Positions 25,494-33,937 of a stretch of DNA of 64,000 nucleotides are shown piece by piece (the stretch's first letter is position 1; each line of letters begins with the position of its first letter). Location of the stretch: the NCBI RefSeq assembly GCF_013386165.1, contig NZ_JACAOS010000016.1:372001-436000 (forward strand), given 5' to 3'. The notes below the pieces were generated by a model that had not been told where the DNA came from, searched no databases, and worked only from the letters and a program-made list of their open reading frames with translations. The stretch is from Pseudomonas gingeri. GTDB taxonomy: Bacteria; Pseudomonadota; Gammaproteobacteria; Pseudomonadales; Pseudomonadaceae. The position numbers and the translations under genes are program-made.

Positions 25494-27176
25494 ATGTTGC
25501 AGACTCGTATCATTCCGCCCGCCGAAGGGGCTTATCAATACCCCCTGTTGATCAAGCGCTTGCTGATGTCCGGCAGCCGCTACGAGAAAACCCGCGAGAT
25601 CGTCTATCGCGACAAGCTGCGCTACAATTACCCGACCTTGAGCGAGCGGATCGCCCGGCTGGCCAACGTGCTCACGGCGGCGGGGGTCAAGGCCGGCGAT
25701 ACCGTCGCGGTGATGGACTGGGACAGCCATCGCTACCTGGAGTGCATGTTCGCCATTCCGATGATCGGCGCGGTGATCCACACCATCAACGTGCGCCTCT
25801 CGCCCGAGCAGATCCTCTACACCATGAACCACGCCGAGGACCGCTTCGTGCTGGTCAACAGCGAGTTCGTCGGCTTGTACCAGGCGATCGCCGGGCAACT
25901 GACCACGGTGGAAAAGACCCTGCTGCTGACCGACGCCGAGGACAAAAGCGCCGATTTGCCGGGGCTGGTGGGCGAATACGAGCAACTGCTGGCGGCGGCG
26001 AGCCCGGTCTACGACTTCGCGGATTTCGACGAGAACTCGGTCGCCACCACCTTCTACACCACCGGGACCACCGGCAACCCGAAAGGCGTGTATTTCACCC
26101 ATCGCCAGTTAGTGCTGCACACCATGGGTGTGGCGACCATCATGGGCAGCGTCGACAGTGTGCGCCTGCTGGGCACCAACGACGTGTACATGCCCATCAC
26201 CCCGATGTTCCACGTGCACGCCTGGGGCCTGCCCTATGTGGCAACCATGCTCGGGCTCAAGCAGGTTTATCCCGGTCGCTACGAGCCGGAGCTGCTGGTG
26301 GAGCTGTGGCGCAAGGAAAAGGTCACCTTCTCCCACTGCGTGCCAACCATCCTGCAGATGGTGCTCAACGCCAAGGCGGCCCAGGGTACAGACTTCAAGG
26401 GTTGGAAGATGGTCATCGGCGGCAGTGCGTTGAACCGCACGCTGTATGAGACCGCCAAGAGCAAGGGCATTCAACTGACCGCCGCCTATGGCATGTCGGA
26501 GACCGGCCCGCTGGTGTCCTGTGCCCACCTCAACGAAGAGTTGATGGCCGGCAGCGAGGACGAGCGCACCACCTACCGGATCAAGGCCGGCGTGCCCGGG
26601 CCGTTGGTGGATGCGGCGATTGTCGACGAGGACGGCAACTTCCTCCCGGCGGACGGCGAGACCCAGGGCGAACTGGTGCTGCGTGCGCCATGGTTGACCG
26701 AGGGTTATTACAACGAACCGCAGAAGGGCGCGGAGCTCTGGGCGGGCGGTTGGCTGCACACCGGCGACGTGGCGACCCTCGACAGCCTCGGGGTGATCGA
26801 CATCCGCGACCGGATCAAGGACGTGATCAAGACCGGCGGCGAATGGATCTCCTCCCTGGCCCTGGAAGACCTGGTCAGCCGCCATCCGTCGGTACGTGAA
26901 GTAGCAGTGGTGGGCATTGCCGATCCGCAATGGGGCGAGCGTCCGTTTGCCCTGCTGGTCTTGCGCGAAGGCCATGAGCTGGGGGCCCGGGAACTCAAGG
27001 AGCACCTCAAGCCCTTCGTCGAACAGGGTCACTTGAGCAAGTGGGCAATCCCGAGCCAGATCGCCCTTGTTACGGAAATTCCCAAGACCAGCGTCGGCAA
27101 ACTGGACAAGAAGCGTATCCGCATCGATATCGTCCAGTGGCAGGCCAGCAACAGCAGTTTCCTCTCGACCCTCTGA
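25494..27176 (+). CDS. fatty-acid (medium/long-chain) acyl-CoA synthetase, AlkK-like
   Basis: A 560-residue adenylate-forming enzyme that activates a carboxylic acid with ATP and CoA. The start ATG at 25494 has an AAGGAAG site. The ATP-binding motif is present as TTGTTGNPKGV at about residue 195, the acyl-site region as PMFHVHAWGLPY, the adenine motif as AYGMSETGP, the hinge DRIKDVIKTGGEWIS, and the catalytic Lys in TSVGKLDKKRIR. It resembles AlkK of the alkane-degradation pathway. It lies upstream of the DUF1302/DUF1329 pair and shares a promoter motif with it. A chain-length assignment is not possible by eye. Confidence 0.88.
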   Translation: MLQTRIIPPAEGAYQYPLLIKRLLMSGSRYEKTREIVYRDKLRYNYPTLSERIARLANVLTAAGVKAGDTVAVMDWDSHRYLECMFAIPMIGAVIHTINVRLSPEQILYTMNHAEDRFVLVNSEFVGLYQAIAGQLTTVEKTLLLTDAEDKSADLPGLVGEYEQLLAAASPVYDFADFDENSVATTFYTTGTTGNPKGVYFTHRQLVLHTMGVATIMGSVDSVRLLGTNDVYMPITPMFHVHAWGLPYVATMLGLKQVYPGRYEPELLVELWRKEKVTFSHCVPTILQMVLNAKAAQGTDFKGWKMVIGGSALNRTLYETAKSKGIQLTAAYGMSETGPLVSCAHLNEELMAGSEDERTTYRIKAGVPGPLVDAAIVDEDGNFLPADGETQGELVLRAPWLTEGYYNEPQKGAELWAGGWLHTGDVATLDSLGVIDIRDRIKDVIKTGGEWISSLALEDLVSRHPSVREVAVVGIADPQWGERPFALLVLREGHELGARELKEHLKPFVEQGHLSKWAIPSQIALVTEIPKTSVGKLDKKRIRIDIVQWQASNSSFLSTL

Positions 27177-27284
27177 GGTGTCCCCACCACGCCCGAAAGG
27201 GCGTGGCAGCCCCACCAAGCAAGCGCTTGGCTTGCCGAATTCGAATTTTCAGTCATTCTCGCCCGCCGGTTTTCACTGGCTTGG

Positions 27285-27298
27285 CAAACCTTTGTTTG
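27285..27298. promoter_or_regulatory. PsrA-type operator
   Basis: CAAAC-CTTT-GTTTG fits the consensus for the Pseudomonas TetR regulator PsrA (C/GAAAC, two to four bases, GTTTG/C), which senses long-chain fatty acids. It lies just upstream of the DUF1302 promoter, where a lipid-responsive repressor or activator would be expected. This is a motif match only. Confidence 0.5.
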
Positions 27299-27314
27299 GA
27301 AAGTGGCCTCTGGG

Positions 27315-27364
27315 TGCAAATCACACTTTAGAGGGATCAAGCGGTACTACCTGCTGGCTATAGT
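27315..27364 (+). promoter_or_regulatory. promoter element shared with the acyl-CoA synthetase gene (copy 2)
   Basis: TGCAAATCA at 27315-27323 is followed 44 bases from its start by a good -10, TATAGT (27359-27364), with no recognisable -35. Twenty of the first 29 positions match copy 1 at 25395. A weak -35 fits activator-dependent transcription, for example by the MalT/AlkS-like regulator at 30988. Confidence 0.6.
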
Positions 27365-27511
27365 CCGCTGACGGATTTTCAGGAGTGGGGCAGGCCGGCG
27401 ATGCGCCGAACTGCCACTTCGGGCGATGGATGGGAGCGTCTGCTGCCCTTTCGTCCGAGGCGTTCCTGGAGGTACTCACTGCCAAAACAATAAAGCACAT
27501 GGAGTATGTCG

Positions 27512-29371
27512 ATGATCGCGTTAAACCCGTTCTGGCGCCGGGCGAAACTGCCCTTGGCCGTCAGCCTCGCTTCTACGCTCGCCGGTCCCGCCTTTGGTGT
27601 CAGTTTTAATGTCGGTGAAATCGAGGGCAGCTTCGACTCCTCCCTGTCGCTGGGAGCCAGTTGGTCGACGCAGAATCCCGACAAGAACCTGATCGGCGTC
27701 AACAATGGGGGTTCGGGCTTGTCGCAGACCTCCGATGACGGGCGGCAGAACTTCAAGGCCGGGGAGACCTTTTCGAAGATCTTCAAGGGCGTGCATGACC
27801 TCGAATTGAAGTACGGCGATACCGGTGTGTTCGTGCGCGGCAAGTACTGGTACGACTTTGCCTTGCAGAACCAGGACCTCGACTTCAAGAACGTCAGCAA
27901 CGACGGCCGCCAGCAAGGTGCCCGCTCTTCCGGCGCCGAGTTCCTCGATGCCTTCGTCTACCACAACTACAGCATTGCCGACCTGCCGGGCACGGTGCGC
28001 CTGGGCAAGCAGGTGGTGAGCTGGGGTGAAAGTACCTTTATCGGTGGCGGTATCAACGCCATCAATCCGATCGACGTGTCCGCGTTCCGTCGTCCGGGGG
28101 CCGAGATCAAGGAAGGCCTGATTCCGGTCAACATGTTCTATATGAACCAGAGCCTCACCGATAACCTTTCGGCGGAAGGCTTCTACCAGATCGGCTGGGA
28201 TTCGACGGTGACCGACAACTGCGGCACGTTCTTCTCGCAGTCGGACATTGTCTCCCATGGTTGTAACAACAATCTGCGGGTATTGAACTCGAGCGCCACC
28301 CTCAGCGCGGCTCAGCAAGCAGGGTTACGACCCTTGGGTGTCGATATCAATGGCGAGGGTGTCCTGGTTCGACGCACACCCGACCAGGACCCCAGCAGTG
28401 GCGGCCAGTTCGGCTTTGCCATGCATTACAACTTCGAGCCGCTGGACACCGAGTTCGGTGCCTATTTCATGAACTACCACAGCCGCGCGCCGATCTTCAG
28501 TGCCAAGGGCGCCTCCCAGGCTGTTTTCAATACGGCGCCATTCCTCGGCACCGCGGCTCCCCTGGTGGTGGCCGGCAACTCCAGCTACTTCATGGAGTAC
28601 CCGGATAACATTCGCCTGTATGGCTTGAGCTTCTCCACCACCTTGCCCACCGGTACCGCCTGGAGCGGTGAATTGAGCTACCGGCCGAATGCGCCGGTGC
28701 AGATCAGCTCCACCGATATCCTGTATGCCGGTGTCACGCCGCTGCCCGGCCTGGGCAATGCCTCGATCATCAAGGGCTCGCCGGGCCAGACGATCAACGG
28801 CTACAACCGCAAGGAAATCACCCAGCTCCAGACCACCTTCACGCATTTCTTCGATCAGGTCATGGGCGCCAGTCGCCTGACCCTCGTCGGTGAAGCGGGG
28901 CTCACCTATGTGGGCGGGTTGGAAAGCCGCGACAAGGTGCGCTACGGCCGCGACCCGGTCTATGGGCCGGGCACCTTGCCCAACGGTTTTTGCCCAACCC
29001 TCAATGGCAGCACGATTGCCGGTGCGGGTCCTGGCGCGGATGCCAGCAACCGCAGCAGCAACTGCAACAACGACGGCTTCACCACCGCGACATCCTGGGG
29101 CTATCGCGCCCGGGCCATCTGGGAATACCCGGATGTCTTCGCCGGGGTGAACCTCAAGCCCAACGTGGCCTGGTCCCATGACGTGAAAGGTTACTCGCCG
29201 GGCCCTGGCGGCAACTTCGAGCAGGGTCGCAAGGCCGTCAGCCTGGGCCTCGACGCCGAGTACCAGAACACCTACACCGCGAGCCTGAACTACACCAACT
29301 TCTTCGGCGGCGACTACAGCACGGTGGATGACCGTGACTTCGTGGCGCTGAGCGTTGGCATGAACTTCTAA
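27512..29371 (+). CDS. DUF1302-family outer-membrane protein
   Basis: A 619-residue secreted protein. The ATG at 27512 (GGAG seven bases upstream) is chosen over the ATG at 27506, which would abut that site. A signal peptide ends near AGPAFGVSFN. The mature part is beta-rich with alternating aromatic residues and ends in VALSVGMNF, a terminal Phe as in outer-membrane beta-barrels. The family is typically encoded next to DUF1329, as here (29-bp gap), and is associated with uptake or handling of hydrophobic compounds such as lipids, sterols and terpenes. Its exact function is not established. Confidence 0.85.
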   Translation: MIALNPFWRRAKLPLAVSLASTLAGPAFGVSFNVGEIEGSFDSSLSLGASWSTQNPDKNLIGVNNGGSGLSQTSDDGRQNFKAGETFSKIFKGVHDLELKYGDTGVFVRGKYWYDFALQNQDLDFKNVSNDGRQQGARSSGAEFLDAFVYHNYSIADLPGTVRLGKQVVSWGESTFIGGGINAINPIDVSAFRRPGAEIKEGLIPVNMFYMNQSLTDNLSAEGFYQIGWDSTVTDNCGTFFSQSDIVSHGCNNNLRVLNSSATLSAAQQAGLRPLGVDINGEGVLVRRTPDQDPSSGGQFGFAMHYNFEPLDTEFGAYFMNYHSRAPIFSAKGASQAVFNTAPFLGTAAPLVVAGNSSYFMEYPDNIRLYGLSFSTTLPTGTAWSGELSYRPNAPVQISSTDILYAGVTPLPGLGNASIIKGSPGQTINGYNRKEITQLQTTFTHFFDQVMGASRLTLVGEAGLTYVGGLESRDKVRYGRDPVYGPGTLPNGFCPTLNGSTIAGAGPGADASNRSSNCNNDGFTTATSWGYRARAIWEYPDVFAGVNLKPNVAWSHDVKGYSPGPGGNFEQGRKAVSLGLDAEYQNTYTASLNYTNFFGGDYSTVDDRDFVALSVGMNF

Positions 29372-29400
29372 GACCCTTGCACTTCAGGAAGAACAACAAG

Positions 29401-30765
29401 ATGAAAATCACCAAGAATCTGCTTCAGGTCGGTGTGCTGGGGTTGTCGTTGCTGGCCAGCGGTGTAATGGCCGCGGTGTCCGCCGATGAAGCGGCGAAAC
29501 TGGGCACGAGCCTGACCCCGATGGGCGCGGAAAAGGCCGGCAATGCCGCCGGCACCATTCCGGCCTGGACGCCGATGGCGAAGAACATCGGCACGGTCGA
29601 CAGCAAGGGTTTCCTTTCCGATCCCTACGCCAGTGAAAAACCGCTGTTCATCATCACCGCGCAGAACGTCGAGCAGTACAAGGACCAACTGGCCCCAGGG
29701 CAATACGCGATGTTCAAGCGTTACCCGGAGACCTTCAAGATGCCGGTCTACCCGTCCCATCGCGGTGCCACCGTGCCGGATGACGTGTTTGCCGCGATCA
29801 AGGAAAACGCCACCAAGACCAATCTGGTCAGTGGTGGCAATGGCCTGGAGAACTTCAAGACCGCCGTGCCGTTCCCGATCCCGAAAAGTGGCGTGGAAGT
29901 GATCTGGAACCACATCACCCGCTATCGCGGCGGCAGCGTGACCCGCCTGGTAACCCAGGCCACGCCCCAGGCCAACGGCTCGTACAGCCTGGTGTACTTC
30001 CAGGACCAGTTCGTCTTCCGCGACAAGATGAAGGACTACGACCCGGCCAACCCCGGCAATATCCTCTTCTACTTCAAGCAGAAAGTGACCGCGCCGGCGC
30101 GCCTGGCCGGCGGCGTGCTGCTGGTCCACGAAACCCTCGACCAGGTCAAGGAACCGCGTTCGGCCTGGGTCTACAACGCCGGTCAGCGCCGGGTGCGGCG
30201 TGCCCCGCAAGTCTCTTATGACGGCCCGGGTACCGCCGCCGACGGCCTGCGCACCTCCGACAACCTGGACATGTACAACGGCGCGCCGGACCGCTACGAC
30301 TGGAAGCTTGAAGGCAAGAAAGAAATGTATATCGCCTCCGACAGCTACCGGCTCGACTCGCCGCAGCTCAAGTACGCCGACATCATCAAGGCCGGCCACA
30401 TCAACCAGGACCTGGCGCGTTACGAGCTGCGCCGCGTCTGGCATGTGGTCGCGACCTTGAAGGAAGGCCAGCGCCACATCTATGCCAAGCGGGACTTCTA
30501 TATCGATGAAGACACCTGGCAGGCGGCGGTGATCGACCACTACGACGGTCGCGGCCAACTCTGGCGTGTCGCCGAGGCCCATGCCGAGAACTACTACGAC
30601 AAGCAGGTGCCGTGGTACGCCCTGGAAACCCTCTACGATCTGCAGTCCGGCCGTTACCTGGCGCTGGGCATGAAGAACGAAGAGAAGCAGGCGTATGACT
30701 TCGGTTTCACCGCCACCACCAGCGATTTCACCCCGGCTGCCCTGCGCCAGGACGGCGTTCGCTGA
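29401..30765 (+). CDS. DUF1329-family periplasmic/outer-membrane protein
   Basis: A 454-residue secreted protein with a signal peptide cleaved near GVMAAVSA. The start ATG at 29401 follows AGGAAG. DUF1329 proteins have a LolB-like lipid-binding fold and accompany DUF1302 barrels; together they are thought to move hydrophobic substrates across the envelope. The family features seen include LGTSLTPMGAEKAGN near the N-terminus, GNPVV-like NTIPAWTP, and the DEDTW segment near the C-terminus. A strong terminator follows. Confidence 0.87.
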   Translation: MKITKNLLQVGVLGLSLLASGVMAAVSADEAAKLGTSLTPMGAEKAGNAAGTIPAWTPMAKNIGTVDSKGFLSDPYASEKPLFIITAQNVEQYKDQLAPGQYAMFKRYPETFKMPVYPSHRGATVPDDVFAAIKENATKTNLVSGGNGLENFKTAVPFPIPKSGVEVIWNHITRYRGGSVTRLVTQATPQANGSYSLVYFQDQFVFRDKMKDYDPANPGNILFYFKQKVTAPARLAGGVLLVHETLDQVKEPRSAWVYNAGQRRVRRAPQVSYDGPGTAADGLRTSDNLDMYNGAPDRYDWKLEGKKEMYIASDSYRLDSPQLKYADIIKAGHINQDLARYELRRVWHVVATLKEGQRHIYAKRDFYIDEDTWQAAVIDHYDGRGQLWRVAEAHAENYYDKQVPWYALETLYDLQSGRYLALGMKNEEKQAYDFGFTATTSDFTPAALRQDGVR

Positions 30766-30813
30766 CAGCGCTCCACAGGCAACCCCGTTGCAAGCGCAGG
30801 CGCATCCTGCGTT

Positions 30814-30847
30814 GAAACGCCCCGGCCGGTTCGGGGCGTTTTTTTGC
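30814..30847 (+). terminator. intrinsic terminator of the DUF1302-DUF1329 operon
   Basis: A GAAACGCCCCG stem pairs with CGGGGCGTTT and is followed by seven T. It separates the operon from the LuxR-type regulator gene. Confidence 0.9.
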
Positions 30848-30987
30848 CTGCGGGAGATGTGTGGCTAAATATTTCAAATTCGATGCTTTTCGACAAAATT
30901 AAGACAATAAGCCTTCATTACGGCGCTTTTTACCGCTAGTCTGCGGACAGCTGCCTGCCGATAACAGCCCTTCAACAAGAGCCGGCC

Positions 30988-33735
30988 ATGACTGATCTGT
31001 CCCGTATGCAAGGTCCCGTGGGCCCGGCCATACCTGCCTTGGAAGGACGTTTCTACCGTCCGCCACTGCCGGACGGCTATGTGTTGCGACCCCGTCTGTG
31101 CGAACGCCTCGGCGCCGGTTTGCATGGCCGTCTGTTGCTGGTCAGTGCCCCGGCCGGTTTCGGCAAGAGCTCGTTGGCGGTGGAGTTCTGCCAGGGCCTG
31201 CCGTTGCACTGGCAAAGCCTTTGGCTGGGGCTCAGTCCGCGGGACAACGATCCGGGACGTTTTCTCGAACGCCTGCTCGACGGTCTGCAAGATTACTTCC
31301 CGGGCCTGGGTAGCCAGGCCTTGGGCCTGCTGAAAATGCGCCAGCGCCATCAGCCTTTCGCGTTCGAAGAGTGGCTGGACGGCCTGCTCGACGAACTGGC
31401 GTTGCGCCTGTCCATCACCACGCCGCTGTTGCTGGTACTCGATGACTACCATCTGGCCCAGGGCCCGGTGCTGGATCGTTGCCTGCAGTTTTTCCTCAAC
31501 CACCTGCCCGCCGGTTTGCTGGTGATGGTCACCAGTCGGCAGCGGCCTGAGTGGCATCTGGCACGCCTGCGCTTGTCACGGCAATTGCTGGAGCTGAACG
31601 AGCAGGACCTGCGCCTGACCCACGACGAATCCCTGGACCTGTTCGCGCGTCACAGCAGTTCCTTGCGGGGCGAGGCCCTGGACACCCTGATCGAGCGCAG
31701 CGAGGGCTGGGTAGCCGGTTTGCGCTTCTGGCTGCTGGCCGCGGCCCAGGCCAGCAGCGACATGGCGCTGCCCCAGGTCCTGCAAGGTGGCACCGGGCTG
31801 ATTCGTGACTACCTGCTGGAGGAGGTGATTGACTGCCTGCCGCCCGAGGTCCAGGCCTTTCTCTACGACATTGCCCCCCAGGAGCGTTTTTGCAGCGAAT
31901 TGTGCGATGCCATTCGCGAGTCCCACGACAGCGCGCAGATTCTCAGCTACCTGCAATCGCACCAGGTGTTCCTCGTGCCACTGGACGAGCACGGCCACTG
32001 GTTCCGTTATCACCACCTGTTTTCCGATCTGCTGCGCAGCCGTCCGCCGGGCAATACCCTGGTTCCCGCCGCCAGCCTGCACCTGCGTGCCTGCCGCTGG
32101 TTCAGCAGCCAGTGCCTGCTCGATGAAGCGGTGGAGCAGGCGTTGCGGGCCGGGCATCTGGATGTGGCGGCCAACCTGGTGCAGAACCTCTCCGAAGAGC
32201 AACTGCTGGCCGAGCAGAACGTCGGCATGCTGCTGCGCTGGAAAACCGACTTGCCCGATCGCCTGCTGGTCAGCACGCCACGGTTGATCGTGCTCTACGC
32301 CTGGGCGCTGGGGCTGGCCTGCCAGCTGGATGCCGCCGAAGAGCTGGCCAGCCACCTGAGCCGTTTCCTTCCGGCGCCCTCGGCCACGGCGCAGAAATCC
32401 ATGCTCGCACAATGGCTGGCCCTGAGCGGGATCATTGCCCGTGGCCGTGGCGATCGCCAGAAGACCCAGGCCTATTGCAGCGAAGCCTTGCTCAGCCTGC
32501 CACACAAGCGTTATGGCCAGCGCCTGGTGTGTCTGTCGACCCTGTCCAACCTGGCGATTGCCGACGGCGACCTGTGGCGCGCCCGCGGCCTGAATCGCGA
32601 ATCCCTGGAACTGGCCCAACGGGTCGGCAACCCCTTGTTCGAGGCCTTGGCTCATTACGACCGGGCGCGAGTGCTCCAGGCCCGTGGCGAGGTGCTGCGC
32701 GCGCTGGATGAAGTTCGCCAGGGTTTGCAGCGCCTGGAGGGTTTGCCTGCCCAGCGGCTGTACGCCGCGCGCGCCCGGCTGACGTTGTACGAGGGTTACC
32801 TGCTGACCCTGCGCCTGCAACCCGAAGCCGGGCGGATTCGCCTGCTCGCCGGCCTGCACGAGGCGCGGGCCTGCCGGGATATCAGCGTGTTGGTCGGGCA
32901 TTGCGTGATTGCCAGCCAGGACGGGCGCAACGGCGAGTTCGCCAAGGCCTTTGCCGAGCTGGCCGAGGCCGAGCGCTTGATGCATATCTGGGATGTGCCG
33001 CCGATCTACTACCTGGCAATGATCACCTTGATGAAGTGCCAGCTGTGGCTGGCCCAGGGCCGTATCGACCTGGCCGAAGCCTGGCTGGGCCGGCTGGAAC
33101 AGACCTACAACGGTGATCAGCCGGCGGCGCCGCCGGAGTTCCACCTGCAATTACCCCTGCATATCCAGTTGCAACAGGCCCTGCTCGAAGCCTTGCGTGG
33201 CAAGCCCGTCGCCGCGCAGCAACGGCTGGCGAAACTGGTGGAGCAGGGCCAGGCCAGTGGTGGCCAACTGCTTAGCGTGATGGCCTGGAACCAGTGGGTG
33301 CTGGTGTTGCTGGCGACAGCCGGAGAGGCCGAAGCCCGACCGTTGTTCGCCCACGCGGTGGAGGCCACCACGGGTGGGGCATTGCTGCCGTTCCATGCCC
33401 TGGCGAAGGCACATCCGGAGTGGATGCGCGAGCAACTGCTGCTCGGCCCCGACACCTCGCTGCGGCAAAGCCTGCTGGCGCTGGTGCCGGCCCAGGTCGG
33501 GCGCGAGGCGAGTGAACTGGCGCAGCCCATCGACAGTCTGAGTACCCGGGAGCTGGCGGTCCTGCACTTGATTGCCCAGGGCTGTTCGAACCAGGAGATC
33601 AGCGACCAGTTATTCATTTCCCTGCATACGGTGAAAACCCACGCCAGTCATATTAACAGCAAGCTGGGGGTCGAGCGGCGCACCCAGGCCGTGGCGAGGG
33701 CGCAGGAGCTGGGGTTGCTGGGCGAATCGCGCTGA
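30988..33735 (+). CDS. MalT/AlkS-like LuxR-family ATP-dependent transcriptional activator
   Basis: A 915-residue large regulator. Residues ~25-330 form a STAND-type NTPase with Walker A in APAGFGKSSLA (Lys at about 60) and a Walker B-like LLLVLDDYH. Residues ~350-830 are helical TPR-like repeats, and the last ~60 hold a LuxR helix-turn-helix (LSTRELAVLHLIAQGCSNQEI, SLHTVKTHASHINSKLG). Regulators of this type (MalT, AlkS, AcoK) bind a small effector and ATP, then activate nearby genes. It sits just downstream of the acyl-CoA synthetase and DUF1302/DUF1329 genes, whose promoters share a motif, so it is the likely activator. No signal peptide is present. Confidence 0.88.
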   Translation: MTDLSRMQGPVGPAIPALEGRFYRPPLPDGYVLRPRLCERLGAGLHGRLLLVSAPAGFGKSSLAVEFCQGLPLHWQSLWLGLSPRDNDPGRFLERLLDGLQDYFPGLGSQALGLLKMRQRHQPFAFEEWLDGLLDELALRLSITTPLLLVLDDYHLAQGPVLDRCLQFFLNHLPAGLLVMVTSRQRPEWHLARLRLSRQLLELNEQDLRLTHDESLDLFARHSSSLRGEALDTLIERSEGWVAGLRFWLLAAAQASSDMALPQVLQGGTGLIRDYLLEEVIDCLPPEVQAFLYDIAPQERFCSELCDAIRESHDSAQILSYLQSHQVFLVPLDEHGHWFRYHHLFSDLLRSRPPGNTLVPAASLHLRACRWFSSQCLLDEAVEQALRAGHLDVAANLVQNLSEEQLLAEQNVGMLLRWKTDLPDRLLVSTPRLIVLYAWALGLACQLDAAEELASHLSRFLPAPSATAQKSMLAQWLALSGIIARGRGDRQKTQAYCSEALLSLPHKRYGQRLVCLSTLSNLAIADGDLWRARGLNRESLELAQRVGNPLFEALAHYDRARVLQARGEVLRALDEVRQGLQRLEGLPAQRLYAARARLTLYEGYLLTLRLQPEAGRIRLLAGLHEARACRDISVLVGHCVIASQDGRNGEFAKAFAELAEAERLMHIWDVPPIYYLAMITLMKCQLWLAQGRIDLAEAWLGRLEQTYNGDQPAAPPEFHLQLPLHIQLQQALLEALRGKPVAAQQRLAKLVEQGQASGGQLLSVMAWNQWVLVLLATAGEAEARPLFAHAVEATTGGALLPFHALAKAHPEWMREQLLLGPDTSLRQSLLALVPAQVGREASELAQPIDSLSTRELAVLHLIAQGCSNQEISDQLFISLHTVKTHASHINSKLGVERRTQAVARAQELGLLGESR

Positions 33736-33937
33736 CGGTTCCATCTACCGTTCGAGCTATGCGCTATCGAAGAAGCTTCGGCGGGGTGGCTATGTGCCTT
33801 GCGTCAGCTATAACCAATAGACGTCTGCGCTCCCTTTCAACGCCTTGAACGATTGACGGTTGACGAGGAAGGGAGGGGCGGTGCCACGTCAGCGCTCTTT
33901 GGTCGTGAATTACAAAGGAATTGCCTGGGAGCAAGGA

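Larger units (their letters stand above)
27177..27511. other. 335-bp intergenic region with control elements
   Basis: It holds a hairpin just after the synthetase stop (CCACGCCC with GGGCGTGG), a self-complementary CAAGCGCTTG near 27220, a PsrA-like box at 27285-27298 and the shared promoter element at 27315-27364. No gene is seen in it. Confidence 0.6.
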
